A DNA stretch of 64,000 bases from Furcasterigmium furcatum (taxonomy: Eukaryota; Ascomycota; Sordariomycetes; Glomerellales; Plectosphaerellaceae): contig BCIA01000002.1 in NCBI GenBank assembly GCA_001599815.1, forward strand, positions 3,693,626 to 3,757,625. Direction: 5' to 3'. The position numbers were made by a program, and so were the translations under genes. This document shows positions 10,709 through 23,083 of this stretch, piece after piece. Positions within the stretch are counted from its first letter, which is position 1; each line of letters opens with the position of its first letter. The notes below the pieces were generated by a model. It was not told where the DNA came from, searched no databases, and saw nothing but the letters and a program-made list of their open reading frames with translations.

Positions 10709-13700
10709 ATGGACCCCCTATCTATCGCGTCGGGGGCCGCAGGTCTGGCGACGACTTGCTTCGTCGTCGGCAAGGCGATCTACGGCTTCGCGTCCGACGC
10801 AGCCGATGTCGACACAAATGTCGCAGGTCTCTGTGACGAGGTCACTGCACTCGCGCGCGTCCTCGAGTCGATCAGCCATGCCTCAGCCCGGGCGCCGCAG
10901 GTCGTCGCCGCCGAGATCGACCCCGAGGGCGGACTCTGGATTTCGGTTCGCACCACGATGGACGACATCAAGCGCACTCTCGACAAACTCGATCAGCTGA
11001 TCGCGGAGATCAAGAAGGGCGGGACCTTCAGCCGCGGGTTTCTCAGGAGACCTACCAAGCAGATCAAGCTGAACATGCGACTGAAGGATGTTGCCACCTA
11101 CCAGGACCGGATCAGGTCGTACAACGGCGCCATGACCACCGCGCTCCAGATGATCAACGTCTGTCTCCTCATGCACAACAACTCATCGCAAGAGGCAACG
11201 CTCAGGGTCCTCTCCGGACTGAAGGCACAGGTCAAGCGCGTGGAAAATGCCTTACAGTCAAACGGGTCTTATGGATCCTTCTCCTCGACAACGCAGGATG
11301 AGGACAAGCGTATCTCTAACAACCTTGAGAAGTTCGTTCGCGTCGCAGAGAACTTCCATTCCAGCGCCAGCTCTATTGTCAACGAGGGACCGCGGTCGAC
11401 GGTCTGGGATGGCAGCATCATGGGAGAGCCCCTGACCCAGCAAGAGTTCACAAACATCGAACGCTGGATACCCGAGCCGATCGAAGAGGAGGACGCCAGT
11501 ACCGCCGGACCATCAACCACCGCCACAGGCTCTACTACCTTGCCTGCTGAAGACCCTCATAGTTCCGACTCGGAGGATGATATGGAAAAGGATCTCGCCA
11601 GAAGATTGGAGGAGCTCGCAGTACAGAACCAGGCAAGCGGCGACTACCCCAGAGCGGAGCAGTTTTTCCGCAGTGCCATCGAACGCGGTGAAGCGAGCAA
11701 GAGGAGCCCCGAGGACCTCCGTCCCCTCAGGCTGGAGCTCGCGTATGCGTGCATACGCCAGGGCAAATGGGAAGAGACCGGGACCATCATCACGCCGATA
11801 GCCTGGGAGCGGAAGCCGGCAGACCTACGCGCATTCCACATCCTGCACGGCCTCGCCATGGCCCATCTGAAGAACGCAGACCTCGAGTCGGCCGAAAAGT
11901 TCGGCAAGCGGGCGCTTTGGGGGAAACGGAAGCTGCTGGGCAAAACACAGCCGTCCTACTGCGAGTCCCTCGCGCTCCTGGCTCTGATATACGATGCGAG
12001 AAACATGGCCGCTGAGGCCGAGGCTCATCGAAGTTTCCTGCCGCCTTCGTTCCAGGCTCCTTCGGATGCTGATGCCTGCTCTTACCTGGACAGGTCGGCG
12101 CAGATGCACAATATCCTGAGACCGCAGGATTCTTCGCCCTCGCTGATCCTATCCGACGCAGGGGACAAATCGTCGCGGCAGAATGGTCCATCAAACCCCC
12201 GAGAAGCCGGTGCAGTTCTTCACAATGTCGGGTCTTCCTCAGTTCCGCAAATCGTGCTTCATGGCGGTTCGCCACCTCGTTCTTTGGATGAATATGACGT
12301 CGAGGAAGAGAGCGGGAGTCTTCCCGAGACTTGGCGCCCGGGCATGCAATCGAAGGAATATCGAGTTGTAGACGCGGACGCTCCCCCGATGAAACGGCGG
12401 ATTGTCGTCTGCATTCAGTATGGCCTCAAGCACACAGACGCTGCGTATGCGCTGGTTGGTGGTCGTGATATTCAAGAGGTGGAATCCATGTATTGGCCAG
12501 CCAAAGGATATGTTGGGAACAAGGTCAGGACTCGAACTCGACTTTGCCGCCTCAAGAAGTCTACTAATATCTCGCTAGGTTCCGTCGGTCCTGTATCGCG
12601 ACGGGGATCGGAAAGTCGCAGGCTGGGGCTTTCACGCTCCCGACACTTCCCCGGGGACGGGCCCCTTTACACGACTAGACGCCTCCCAGGCCCTTGGCTT
12701 CGCGGGCCTCATGACGGAGAATGGGTACAAGAAAACGCAGTTCGACGATGATGCTGATGAAACTCCTGAGACTCCCCATGACAACGAGCTCGGTCTTGCA
12801 AGTCCGCTTGAAAACGCCAACGCCAGGGCAGTCGAATTCAGCACCGATTTCCTTCGTAGGGTCGGCGATACTGTTCTTCGAGAGATGGTCAAAAAGTACG
12901 GCAAAATATCGGCCGAAGATGAGAAGCACATCGCATGGTGCTTCTGCATTCCCTCAGTCTGCATTTCTCATGGCCAGGGAACCAGAGCTATGGTCTTGAA
13001 AAGCATGCAACAGGCTGGCTTCCGTTTCGAACCCAAAGATGTCGACCGCCACCGCTTGCTGTCTGAGCCAGCAGCATCAGCAAAGGGCTGTGCTGATTTG
13101 GGCATCTTGGAGCTGGATACAATCGACGTAATTCTTGTAGTACAATGCGGCGCCGACATTGTTGAAGCCACTGCCCTGAAAGTCGAGGAGCATCACCCCG
13201 TCACCGTTCGCGAGCTCACCACTGAATCTGGTGTTGTCATCGGGGGTTGGTGCAAGTAAGTGCCTCATCCAGTCTGGGTATCATGACCACCACGGATCTA
13301 TCTAACCTTGGGTCCAGGTCGCACTGCGAGTTTCCCGAATTCAGACAGCTTGTAGCCGACAGACTCGCGGATCCGGAATTGCATATGCCGTTCGAAGAAG
13401 GCAGGCACATCTATAACACCGTGACGAAGAACGTTTTGGACAAGTTCAAAACTGATTTCAGTCTTGATTCTGACAAAACAGGGCTGACTGTGGGCGCCGG
13501 AACTGATACTGACTGGGGAACCCATACTGACACGGGGGACTGGGGCGAGGTTGTTGTTTACGACGGAACCATGTCATTTACCAACGAGACGCTTGCCTCT
13601 TGTTGGTCGGGCATCATCTCCCGCGTCACCTACTTGGTGAACGAGAAGATCGAGGCTGTGCGTGATGAAGGCGAATTCTTGAAGGTGAGATTTTTCTTCG

Positions 13701-14440
13701 ACTGTGTGCGAGATTACCAGTGTCAGCTGATACCTTGGTTAGAATATTGTCATCACCGGCAACTTTGCGACATCTGATTATCTGTTCTCGGAAATCAAGC
13801 GATCCATTCCTCCCGAGTACCACAGCTGCATTATTCGGCCGGACAATCCATTCTCAACTGCGCTCGGAGGCCTTCTCCAGGCCGGCAAGGAATCGATTTC
13901 ACCTCAGATGTCCTACTTCGTCGACGAGATGCAAGTATATAGAGAAGGCGATCACGGAAGCTGGCTGAAAGTCCCATGCCCGGACGGCGTATCACGCGTC
14001 GAAAACAGCTTGACGCCCATACTTCTCTTCACCGACCGTTTCCAACCTTGGGCCGAGGTGCGGCGAATTCGCTTGACAAGATTCTTCGAGCCTACTCAGG
14101 AGCCGATGCCGGCCTCGAGAAGGAGTATAGGTATCTATAGCTGGAGTAGCCCTTTCATCGGGCTGGCAATCCGATCTGGTAAGAGACAATCCGGGACACG
14201 AGTCAGCTCCAACTAACATCAACATCCGCAGCCTCGAGGCTTCTAGGCAGTGTCGAGATCGAGGCTGAGTGGTTAACTCCGCAGTTGAGCAAGGGCAGGT
14301 TTGACACTCCTACGGGGACTTTCTACAAGTACGAGTTCACTCTTTACTGTTACATCAACAGAGAGAAGGGTCATATGGCTATGACGCTCTTCCTTGACGA
14401 GGATGAGTCTTCCAAGATCCTGAGAGTTCGCTTGGACTGA
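10709..14440 (+). CDS. NLR-like protein: STAND N-terminal domain, TPR-like repeats, degenerate Hsp70-like domain
   Basis: Five exons, about 10709-12523, 12579-13255, 13318-13684, 13743-14178 and 14232-14440, give 1167 residues with matching phases. The start MDPLSIASGAAGLATTCF is the hallmark of the N-terminal domain of fungal STAND proteins (PigL_N/SesA-like). That region runs to about 200 and is followed by a Ser/acidic linker. TPR-like helices span about 290-460 (ASGDYPRAEQFF, LRLELAYACIRQGKWEET, YCESLALLALIYDARNMAAEA). From about 560 comes an Hsp70/HSPA12-like domain: VVCIQYGLKHTDAAYAL, then VPSVLYRDGDRKVAGWGF, then a QAGF...LLSEPAASA stretch, then NIVITGNFATSDYLFSEI. The usual DxGT, DxGGGT and GGFG signatures read QYGL, QCGAD and TGNF, so ATP hydrolysis looks doubtful. 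In NLRs the N-terminal domain triggers cell death or defence. Here an actin-fold domain seems to take the place of the NTPase; this is inferred. Confidence 0.85.
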
Positions 14441-15028
14441 GGTAGTGGTCGGCAAGCACTGCTAGATTTTTTTTGAGTTACTAGGTAGCATATAGAAGCT
14501 ATCAGTGCTGGAGAGCTACAAACTCGGAGCTTAGCATGGCGAGTCAATTTGATTCGAATTTTGTCTTGGAAGTGGCCACCATCACTGCTGGGTTCCTTAC
14601 TCCAGAATCTAGATTCTAGAAGACTAGGTCACCTGCCAGGGTCTGTCTCTCTTGGGCTAGCGACCGTAGATATGGTCATGACTCAAGAGCCTCCGGGCAC
14701 TAAATATTGTCAATGTCACACAAAGCAGGTCTTTGTGTGAAGCGACGCTCATATTGCTCTGCATATGGAATCACAACAGAAAGGTCCACCCGGGTACTGG
14801 CATGAGCACTAACCTCAGGTGAAGTATAGCGGCGACCGACCTGAGCAGCTCGGCCCAAATCCGTCTTGCCGCGATCTGATTGGCTGATGATGTGGAATCG
14901 CCGGAAGAAAGCACCGGATGGCGATTCTGTCAGTTATGCTACTCTTTTCCCTTTGTCAACGTTCACGCGAGTCTCAAAGGCTCACCCAACCATCATCCAA
15001 TACTTCACATCTACGCCGATATACTACC
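14441..15028. other. intergenic, no gene seen
   Basis: About 590 bases holding the 3' region of the NLR-like gene and the promoter of the Zn2Cys6 regulator. Locally AT-richer near 14460-14520. Nothing specific is called. Confidence 0.45.
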
Positions 15029-17332
15029 ATGAGTGCCCAAAGCCAAGGTAGAGTATCCGGCCCCTCTGGAGGCGTCTCAAGACGTCAAGCGCTGAACGTG
15101 AGGACCGCCCCAAACCCTCGGCCTCGAGGCTCCTCTGGCATCTGCTCACTCACCTTCTCCCAGGCTTGCGACACGTGCCGTAAACGCAAGACCAAATGCG
15201 ACGAGGACAAACCGTCATGCGGCAGATGCAGCCGCATGAACCTCGACTGCACCTACGCTGAGACCGTCGCCGTGACGTTTGTGTGCCTCAGCCCTCACAG
15301 ATGGAGAGCCAGCGCTGACATATAGCCTCGCAGGAAAAGCATCACCGTCGCAGAGCTGGTGCGGACGCTGGGCCGGATGGACGAGAAGCTCGATTCGATG
15401 CATACCTTGATAAATCGAGGCTCGATTCACAAACCGCCGACGACAACGACAGTGAGCCCCGGCGTGTCACAGGCTTCCACGTCGAGCCCGCAGCTCTCCT
15501 TCTCGCTTCATCATCACGACCTGGACCACCCCTCCATGGGCTCATATCTCGACACGGGCCGCATGATGGAAGACCTTTCGCTCTCGCAGAAGCACGTGAC
15601 AGCACCCCAGTACCTGCTGACATGGCCCTGCTCGCCGCTGGCACTGAACGAATCCGAGCTTCAATATCCGCTGAGCCTGGAAGTAGGCCGGCCCAATCTT
15701 CCAGAATTCGCCGGCGTACCGCGATTTGTTGGGTCCTCACCGGAGTCGGAAGAGAGACACTGGCTTCTTCGCCTGACGCCATCGCAACTCAACTATCTTG
15801 TTTACTTTTACTTTTCCCACTATCACCCATACAGTCTGATCCTGGACGAAACCCGATTCTATTCGAGAGATCTCAGTCTGGCTACGAGGACTGATTTCTC
15901 CGAGAGTTACAGCACATGTACTGTCCTTTTGGTGTGTGCTCTGGGCTCTATCGTGGCCCGCCATTCCGGAGATGGGATATGGGTTGGCACGGACGCGTCG
16001 GATCTCGACAACGCCTTCTTTACGCTGGCCAACAGAATGCTCCACGGCTTGGAGGGCCCAAACTGGGAGAGCGTTCAGTGTCTACTGCTCAAGGGGTGAG
16101 CCATGATGTGACTGGCACAAGTCTCAAGACAGGTGCTAACCATGTCCTCCCACAGGCTGTACTACTCCGCCAAGCTCAGAGTCTACGACACATGGAATGC
16201 CATCCACCAGGCCTGTGGCATAATCACAATCTTAGCACCTTTGTGAGCTCAAGTCTTACCCTTCTGAGATCAGGGGGGCAATACTGACCATCGCAGGCAA
16301 AACAAACTCGAGTACCACCAATGCCAGCTTTTCTGGGTTGCCTACCTGCATGAGAGGTACGCGAGCAGACTCCGTCCATACTTGATGTCAAATTGAGCTC
16401 AACTGACATACCGGCGTGTCTCAGTCAAATCCTGGCCGAGTTCGACTTTCCGCCCAGCGGCCTGGGCAATCTCGCAGGTAACATGCACCTACCTCTGGCG
16501 CCAGACGACGGCATGGCCACCGAACGAGCCCACTATCAACTGTACTTCCTGGCAATGATTGCCATGAGGAAGCTCCTCAACAGGATACTTTTTCACATAT
16601 ACAAGCGTGGTCAGAAACACAGCCCGTTCCCGTCTAGATATCCTGGCTCAATGCTGACACGACAAACAGCCCGAGGCGACACCACTACTCCCTTCACCAC
16701 CTCTCCCCTCCTAACCAGCGAGTTCGATCGCCAGCTCGAGGAGTGGCGGCTTTGGCTCCCACCCGCCCTTCAGTTCACCGATTGTACTCACGATGTTGAT
16801 CAGGTTGTCGGCACCCTGGACCTGCGGAGCCCTCGCACCACGGCGGACAAACTAAGAGGACATCTCACGGCACGGTACTACGCTGCCAAGGGCATCATCC
16901 ACCGACAGTTTCTTTTCCGCGCACTTCACAGCGATGACCCAGCCAATCTGCCCGAGCGAGACTTGGTCGGGGCGAGGACGGTGTTTTGTGCCGGCTTTCT
17001 CTCCGCGGTTTATGGCGGCATGTTCCACGAGCCGTTGCCCCTGCTGCTGCATCCTATGAATTCATGGAAAAAGTGGGTGGTCCCCCCCGTACTCCCCGAA
17101 CTCGAATTTGAAGTCCTTTGCAAGTACTGACCGCCGGAGCAGCATGTTCGCCGTGGAGATCCAGGTGCATTTCCTCAAGGCCAGCAAGTTGCCGCAGCTG
17201 TGCCTCCCTGGATATTGGGATCTCTTTGGAGAGGCCTGCAAGAAGTCGGCCGTCACAGCAGCAGCATTGGGATCACCAGGGATTGCGCGAGATGCGGAAA
17301 TTCTTGACTTGCTGGCTACTTCCTACCAGTAG
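15029..17332 (+). CDS. Zn2Cys6 transcription factor with fungal-specific regulatory domain
   Basis: Seven exons (about 15029-15097, 15164-15276, 15334-16095, 16156-16242, 16297-16356, 16425-17072 and 17143-17332) give about 642 residues. The zinc cluster is ACDTCRKRKTKCDEDKPSC followed by GRCSRMNLDC, a complete CX2CX6CX6CX2CX6C set near residues 25-52. The middle (SQLNYLVYFYFSHYHPYSLI through CALGSIVARHSG) matches the fungal_trans domain. Intron 1 is 66 bases, in frame and stop-free; it is called as spliced because that puts QALN directly before ACDTC, as in relatives. A 63-base stretch near 16610-16672 might also be an intron. It probably acts in the nucleus as a DNA-binding activator or repressor. 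It lies tail to tail with a beta-glucosidase, so it may control that locus; this is inferred from position only. Confidence 0.88.
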
Positions 17333-17367
17333 TGCCCCCTGGCTCTATTCCTGTCACCAAATACCCT

Positions 17368-20053
17368 TCAGTTGGTCCAGAGAAACCTCTCTGGCCCCGA
17401 CCTGAAGCTGGCGGCCAGGCCCTCGTCCCTCGAGTGCTTGGCCGCGACCACCACGAACTCCGCGTCGCCATCTACAACCCACTGGTTGACGGAGTCATCC
17501 CAGTAGGACACGCTCACCCTGTCGAGAGTCGCGCGCGCCGTGACGGTCTGTCCCGCCTTGACGAACACCTTATCCCAGCCCTTGAGCTCCTGCGGCGGCC
17601 GGGCCAGCTTGGGGTCGCGCTGCGAGACGTAGAACTGGACGACCTCCTTGCCGTCGCGCGAGCCCGTGTTGGTCACGTCGACCTCGACGGTGATGGCCTC
17701 GCCGTCGGTGCCGAGGCCCATGGTGCCGCTGCTCAGGCGCACGTTGTCGTACTCGAATGTCGTGTAGGAGAGGCCGGCGCCGAAGGGGAAGAGGGGCTCG
17801 ATCTTGCGGTGGTCGAAGAAGCGGTATCCGGCGTAGATATTCTCACCGTAGTATACGACGTCGTTCTCGCCCGGGTAGTTGTCGTACGGCGGGCTGTCCT
17901 CGATGCGCTTGGGGAACGTGATGGGCAGCTTGCCGCAGGGGTTCATGCGGCCCAGGAGCACGTCGGCGAGGCAGTTGCCCTGCTCCTGACCCTGGTACCA
18001 GGCCTGGACGATCACGGGCACGGAGTCCTTCCACGGCATGGTAATGGGGCTGCCGGTCTGGTTGACGACGACGGTGTGAGGGTTGGCCTTGACGACGGCG
18101 GAGATGAACTCGTTGGAGCGGGCGGGCAGGTCCATGGAGATCATGTCGCTCGTCTCCGTCTCCCACTCGAAGTCCTTGCCGACTACGACGATGGCGATAT
18201 CGCTGGATCGGGCCAGGTCGACTGCCTCCTCGAAGTACTTTTCGGCGTCGAAGTCTTGGGGATGCTCCTGGAAGCCGATGCGACCGCCGTCCTGGACCTC
18301 CTCCCGCTCGAGCATAGCGTTGTAGTCAAGGTCATAGGGCTTAGGCTCACGGCTCTGCGATTCCAGGAGCAGATGGTACTCGCGGCCGGCCTCCATGTGG
18401 ACAGAGACACGCTCCTCGGGCGATCCATAGCTCATGAAAAGAGCAGACTTGGGGGACCACCAGTGCCTATCGATATGGATGAGCGTCTTCCCGTCTAGGA
18501 TGAGCTTGCCAGGACCGCAGGTCGACAGAGAGAACTCGTGCGTGCCGGTGGTCTTGGGGGTGATGACGGCGCGGCCGCGGTACGAGTAGCGCACACCAGT
18601 GGTCAGCTCAGGCGGCAGGCTGTCGTAGCAGACCAAGTGGGAGCTGGGACGGTGCTCGACCTGGAAGGGGTCGCCCTCATGGTTGAGGTTACGCCACAAG
18701 GCCAGGGTGAATCCGCTGCCACCGGTCTCTGGGTTGCGCATCACAGCAGGATCGACCAGGGGCAGGTATCGGTTGACCTGGATCCCGGCATGCGCCTCGA
18801 CGGTAGCCGAAGGGAAGAGGCGGGAGACCTCGTTCTTGATGGACTGGAAGGGCGTGGTCCGGTAGTGAGGACTGAGGTTGGAGCTGCCGCCTCCCGAGGC
18901 GACAGAGCGGGTAGCGTTAGGGCCGACGACGGCGATCCTTTTGTGGTCGAGGTTCTCGAGGGGAAGAATGCCGTCTGTGTTCTTGAGCAGGACGATTCCC
19001 TCGGCGCCGGCGCGTCGGAGCACGGCACGATGCTCGGGGAGATCGACGGCCTTCTCCTCGCCCTCCTGCCAGTCGGGGTTGTCGCTTTTGCCGATCTTGT
19101 GCAGCAGCTCGAGCACCCGGGACGCGGAGGCGTCAATGTACTTCATCTCGACGAGGCCCTTGTTGTAGGCATCAATCAGATGCTTGCCACGGCGCCGCAC
19201 GGGGCCGGGCATCTCGAGGTCGAGGCCGGCGCGGAGAGATGGCACAATGCTGTTGGTACCGAACCAGTCGCTCATGACGAGGCCGTCCCAGCCCCATTCC
19301 TCGCGCAGGACCTTCTGCAGGAGGAAGTCGTTGGCGGAGCAGTACACGCCGTTGACGAGGTTATAGGCGGTCATGACGGACCAGGGGTTGCTATCCCGGA
19401 TGGCGATCTGGAATGGTTGCAGGGCAATCTCGCGCAACGCTCGGTCGGGGATCTTCTCGTCGATGAAGAAGCGGCGGTCCTCCTGGTCGTTGGCCGCAAA
19501 GTGCTTGATACAGGCGCCGATTCCAGCCTCCTGGATGGCGTTGATATAGGTGCTGGCGAGCTTGCCGGTCAGGAAGGGGTCTTCGCTGTAGGCTTCGAAG
19601 TTGCGGCCACCGAGGGGCGTTCTGGGCAGGCAAACTGTCGGACCTAGCAGCACGTCGACCTCTTTGCTCTTTGCTTCGGCGATGAGGATCTGGCTGACCT
19701 CATGGATGAGCTTGGAGTCCCACGAGGCGGCGAGAGAGACTCTGCAAACACGGCATTAGAAATTGGTTGGTTGGGAAAACGGAAGGGGCGTGGTGTACTC
19801 ACCCTGTCGGAAGAGACGCAGCGGTCACTCCGTCTGAGAAGATACCGCCACGCACGCCAACCGGGCCGTCGGAGGTCTTGATCCTCGAGACGCCCAGGCG
19901 GCGGACTGGGTTTGTCCGCCACATGTCCTGGCCGGTGAGGAGCAGAACCTTCTCTTCGAGAGTCATCTGCGCCAGCTTTTCCTGCGCCCACGACTTTGCC
20001 GTGGCCGTCTCGGGGGCCGCGCTTGACGGCATCGTGATGGTGGTGGTGACCAT
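17368..20053 (-). CDS. GH3 beta-glucosidase with PA14 insert, intracellular
   Basis: Two exons on the minus strand, about 20053-19803 and 19741-17368, give 874 residues. The GH3 N-terminal barrel starts with KLAQMTLEEKVLLLTGQDMW. It includes KHFAANDQEDRR and the nucleophile loop GLVMSDWFGT (Asp near residue 242). The C-terminal alpha/beta domain has EGIVLLKNTDGILPL and GGGSSNLSP. A PA14-type insert lies near 420-560 (GVRYSYRGRAVITPKTTGTH). The end carries the fibronectin-III-like domain (VTNTGSRDGKEVVQFYVS). No signal peptide is present, so it should hydrolyse beta-glucosides inside the cell. Its stop codon lies only about 35 bases from that of the facing transcription factor, so the two transcripts probably overlap. 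It is divergent from an MFS gene. The start at 20053 is preferred (CACC before ATG); an in-frame Met exists at 20104. Confidence 0.95.
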
Positions 20054-20444
20054 GGTGTTGTCCAAACAAAATGGGGGAAGCTTAGAAGGGAGAATGGAAG
20101 TCAAATGTGCATGGAACGAAGCATTCTCTTCGGATGGTTTGCGAGGCGCGAGCCCCCCTCTTGAAATAATGAAGAGCTTCCATCTACGTCAATCCCGCCA
20201 TGTCACCACCCCGGACCCGACCCCGGCCCCTGGCGGGGGAGACGGAGAACAAAAGTGGAACCGATCGGAGGCCACTCCGCGTCTCCCCGCGGCCCATTTT
20301 CAGTCACGATGGATCGGCGGGCGGAGGTAAGAACCGAGGTCCAGCATCATGCATGTATGTATTCAACACAACTTGGTTGCCTTTCCCTGAGATATTGGGA
20401 ATGACCTCACCTTCTCTTGGCTATTCGCAAACATCACGCCCGAG
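20054..20444. promoter_or_regulatory. divergent promoter between GH3 and MFS genes
   Basis: About 390 bases between two divergent start codons. It should hold both promoters and could allow joint control. No binding site is called with confidence. Confidence 0.45.
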
Positions 20445-22100
20445 ATGGTCTCGATGGGAGACAAACCGCCTGCCGCGGAATCGCTGCCCCTCGACATCTT
20501 GGAACGAAAGCTCTCAAGCGACGATAGCCGCGCGTCATCTTGCCGATTCGATGCACAGAGCACGCTCGAGACGGACAACGACTGCCTCTGGCTCGGCCTC
20601 GACGCCCTCGAACCGTCCTTCTCCCTGGTCAACGCCTTGCGATCTAACGGCATCGACCCGTCGCCCACCGCTGCCGGCGACAATGCCGCCGAGTATCACA
20701 AGTTCCGGTCGCCCGTGTCTTGGCCCGCGAGCATCAAGCTCCTCGTGCTTTGCGGACCCTTCATGGCTTCAACGCTGGCCGCCTACTCTGCCGGCGCGTA
20801 CGCATTGGCCTCCCAGCCGCTGCGCAGCGCCTGGGACATCACCGACATCCAGTTCAACGCCGGCATCACGGTGTTCGTGGCCGGGTTTGGCTTCGCGCCC
20901 ATGATACTCGCGCCAGTGAGCGAAGCCTATGGCCGCTACTGGGTCTTCGTCGGATCGGGAGTCGTCTTCCTGCTCGGCAGCCTCGGCTGTGCTCTGTCCA
21001 ACAGTCTAGCAGCGATGCTGGTCTCGCGCTTCGTCACGGGGAGCGGTGCGGCCGTCTACGCGACGTTGACGGGAGGCGTGGTTGGCGACCTCTACAATAA
21101 GGAGAACCGTAACACGCCCATGGCCATGTACTCGCTGTCCATCATGATCGGTACCGGCCTGGGACCGCTCATTAGCGGTATTGTGGTAGACCGCGTCGGC
21201 TGGCGCTGGATCTTCTATGTGCAGATCGCCCTCATCGGCACTACGACTGCGTTTATCGGGTTTTGCTTCCGCGAGACACGTGGGAACGTCCTCCTCCAGC
21301 GTCTTTGCGCTGCACTCACTGCCAAACAGATGGTCAATCGACACGGAAGCCAGGTGAACTTCCAGGCAGACTCCGGAGACAACCTCGAACTCGGCATCTC
21401 CATTGTCTGGCGGGCCTTCAGCTTCCCTCTGCGGCTCCTTGTGACAGAGCCAGTCGTCTTCTGCTTCTCTCTATGGGTCTCCTTCGCCTGGGCAATTCTC
21501 TACATGCAGTTCAGCAGCATCGGCATCGTGTTCCGGTCGGTGTACGACTTCAACAGCACCCAGGTCGCGGCCGTGTACACGGCTGTCGTGGTCGCCTCCA
21601 TCCTCAGCGCCATCATCACCACATTCCAGGACGCCGCCACACGCGCTCTTCTCCCCCGCCGTGTCACATCCACTCCCTCGCCCGAAGATCGGTTAATCCC
21701 ATCTTGTGTCCTGTCCGTCCTCCTCCCGGCCGGGCTTTTCTGGTTCGGCTGGTCCGCCCGCACGAGCGTGCACTGGATTGCCCCCTCGCTGGCCGTCGGA
21801 AGCTGCACGATGGGCATCTTCAGCATCTATCTCGCCGTGTTCAACTACTTTGCCGATTCGTACCAGCGCTACGCGTCCTCCGCCATGGCTGCGCAGAGCA
21901 TGTGCCGAAACCTTCTGGCGGGAATCTTCCCCCTGGTGACGGGGACGATGATTCAAACACTGACGATTGGGGGCACAGGGTCACTTCTCGGAGGATTGGG
22001 ACTGCTGCTCACCACAATTCCGTGGTTCTTATATTTCTACGGAAAGGGGCTGCGGGCTAAGAGTCCCTTTGCGAATCATTTGCAAGGGGAGAATGAGTGA
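20445..22100 (+). CDS. MFS transporter, DHA1 (drug/polyamine:H+ antiporter-like)
   Basis: One exon, 551 residues. A hydrophilic N-terminus of about 100 residues is followed by twelve likely helices. DHA1 marks include the first-helix stretch MASTLAAYSAGAYALASQPL, the loop APVSEAYGRYWVFVGSGVVF and the motif C-like TGSGAAVYATLTGGVVGDLY. Family members export drugs, polyamines or metabolites from the plasma membrane or vacuole; the substrate here is unknown. A second Met lies three codons downstream. It is divergent from the beta-glucosidase. Confidence 0.9.
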   Translation: MVSMGDKPPAAESLPLDILERKLSSDDSRASSCRFDAQSTLETDNDCLWLGLDALEPSFSLVNALRSNGIDPSPTAAGDNAAEYHKFRSPVSWPASIKLLVLCGPFMASTLAAYSAGAYALASQPLRSAWDITDIQFNAGITVFVAGFGFAPMILAPVSEAYGRYWVFVGSGVVFLLGSLGCALSNSLAAMLVSRFVTGSGAAVYATLTGGVVGDLYNKENRNTPMAMYSLSIMIGTGLGPLISGIVVDRVGWRWIFYVQIALIGTTTAFIGFCFRETRGNVLLQRLCAALTAKQMVNRHGSQVNFQADSGDNLELGISIVWRAFSFPLRLLVTEPVVFCFSLWVSFAWAILYMQFSSIGIVFRSVYDFNSTQVAAVYTAVVVASILSAIITTFQDAATRALLPRRVTSTPSPEDRLIPSCVLSVLLPAGLFWFGWSARTSVHWIAPSLAVGSCTMGIFSIYLAVFNYFADSYQRYASSAMAAQSMCRNLLAGIFPLVTGTMIQTLTIGGTGSLLGGLGLLLTTIPWFLYFYGKGLRAKSPFANHLQGENE

Positions 22101-23083
22101 GCGTTGTCTTGGTGATACGTAGAGAACCTGATACAGGTAGGCATAGAGGCGCCGGGGAGACTTTTGGTCATGGAAGAACTTGTTTGATTTAACCATGCGC
22201 TCCCTTTCCTTAAAGTTGTTGACAGTTGAGATGAACATTGCGGAGGACGACTCCAGTCAACCCGCCCGGCAAGCTGGCAAGTCAACATTATGCACATATT
22301 TGTTTCATCATGCTCAGGCTATTCGTACTAGTATTATTTCATAAGGTGTCCATACTCTTAGTCTATCAGCCAAACGCTATAGCTCAATGGAAATGTGTTT
22401 CCAGCAATATATTGTGTAATAACGGAGTCAAGGGTCAGTTGAGCACGAGTCGTGCGAAGCAAAGACCAGAGCTCAGTGAAGTCGGAGACAGGTCCGTGTC
22501 TCCCCGTCGGAGCTCACCTCCGCGTTTCCGCCGCTGAGGACATCGTGCCCAGTCTCAATTTGGCCTCGACATGGAGTGCGGAGGACAACCCCGTGTCTCC
22601 CCGGCCAAGCCACCCCTTCTGTCTCTATAATGCCCCTCGGTTCTAGCCTTTAGAGACTAGGATACCCAGCTAGTGTGAGATTTCCGGGCTGGACCGACTC
22701 GACAGGCGAGACTAGCGGGGAAGAAAGCGCGGGGAGACCAACTTGAGTCGTCTTCTCCTTTGTGGGGGAATTTTCAACTCTCGACACGCGCGTGGTCGTG
22801 GCTCGTACCACAGACGCACTTCCTCTCTGACCGGCCTCTCTTTTCCTCCGTGTTTGCCTTCCCCGGAGTGTCCAGGATTCCCGAGTCGTGCCATCGCCAT
22901 GGTTGTCTTCCGAAGTCAGCCGGCTTCCCACGGAGACGCATAAATACAGCATTTCCCGGTCGACCAAAGACAATGTCCTCCCTCTTCGGTCTCTCACCTC
23001 ACGTCTTCAACATCGACTCTTGTCATCCTCTCCTTGTATTTCCCCATCGAACTCAGTTCATAGTTTGACAACCTCCGACTATC
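22101..23083. other. intergenic with sugar transporter promoter
   Basis: About 980 bases. Near 22762-22767 GTGGGG, and near 22859-22864 CCCCGG (read on the minus strand), fit the loose SYGGRG consensus of the carbon repressor CreA/CRE1. A TATA-like CATAAATA lies near 22940, about 140 bases before the transporter start. The leader just before the gene is CT-rich. These are short motif matches only. Confidence 0.4.

Noticed and set aside
17332..19647. Plus-strand frames of 388 and 369 residues across the beta-glucosidase
   Set aside because: They are antisense shadows of a GC-rich gene with clear GH3 domains; they are Val/Gly/Asp-biased and show no domain.
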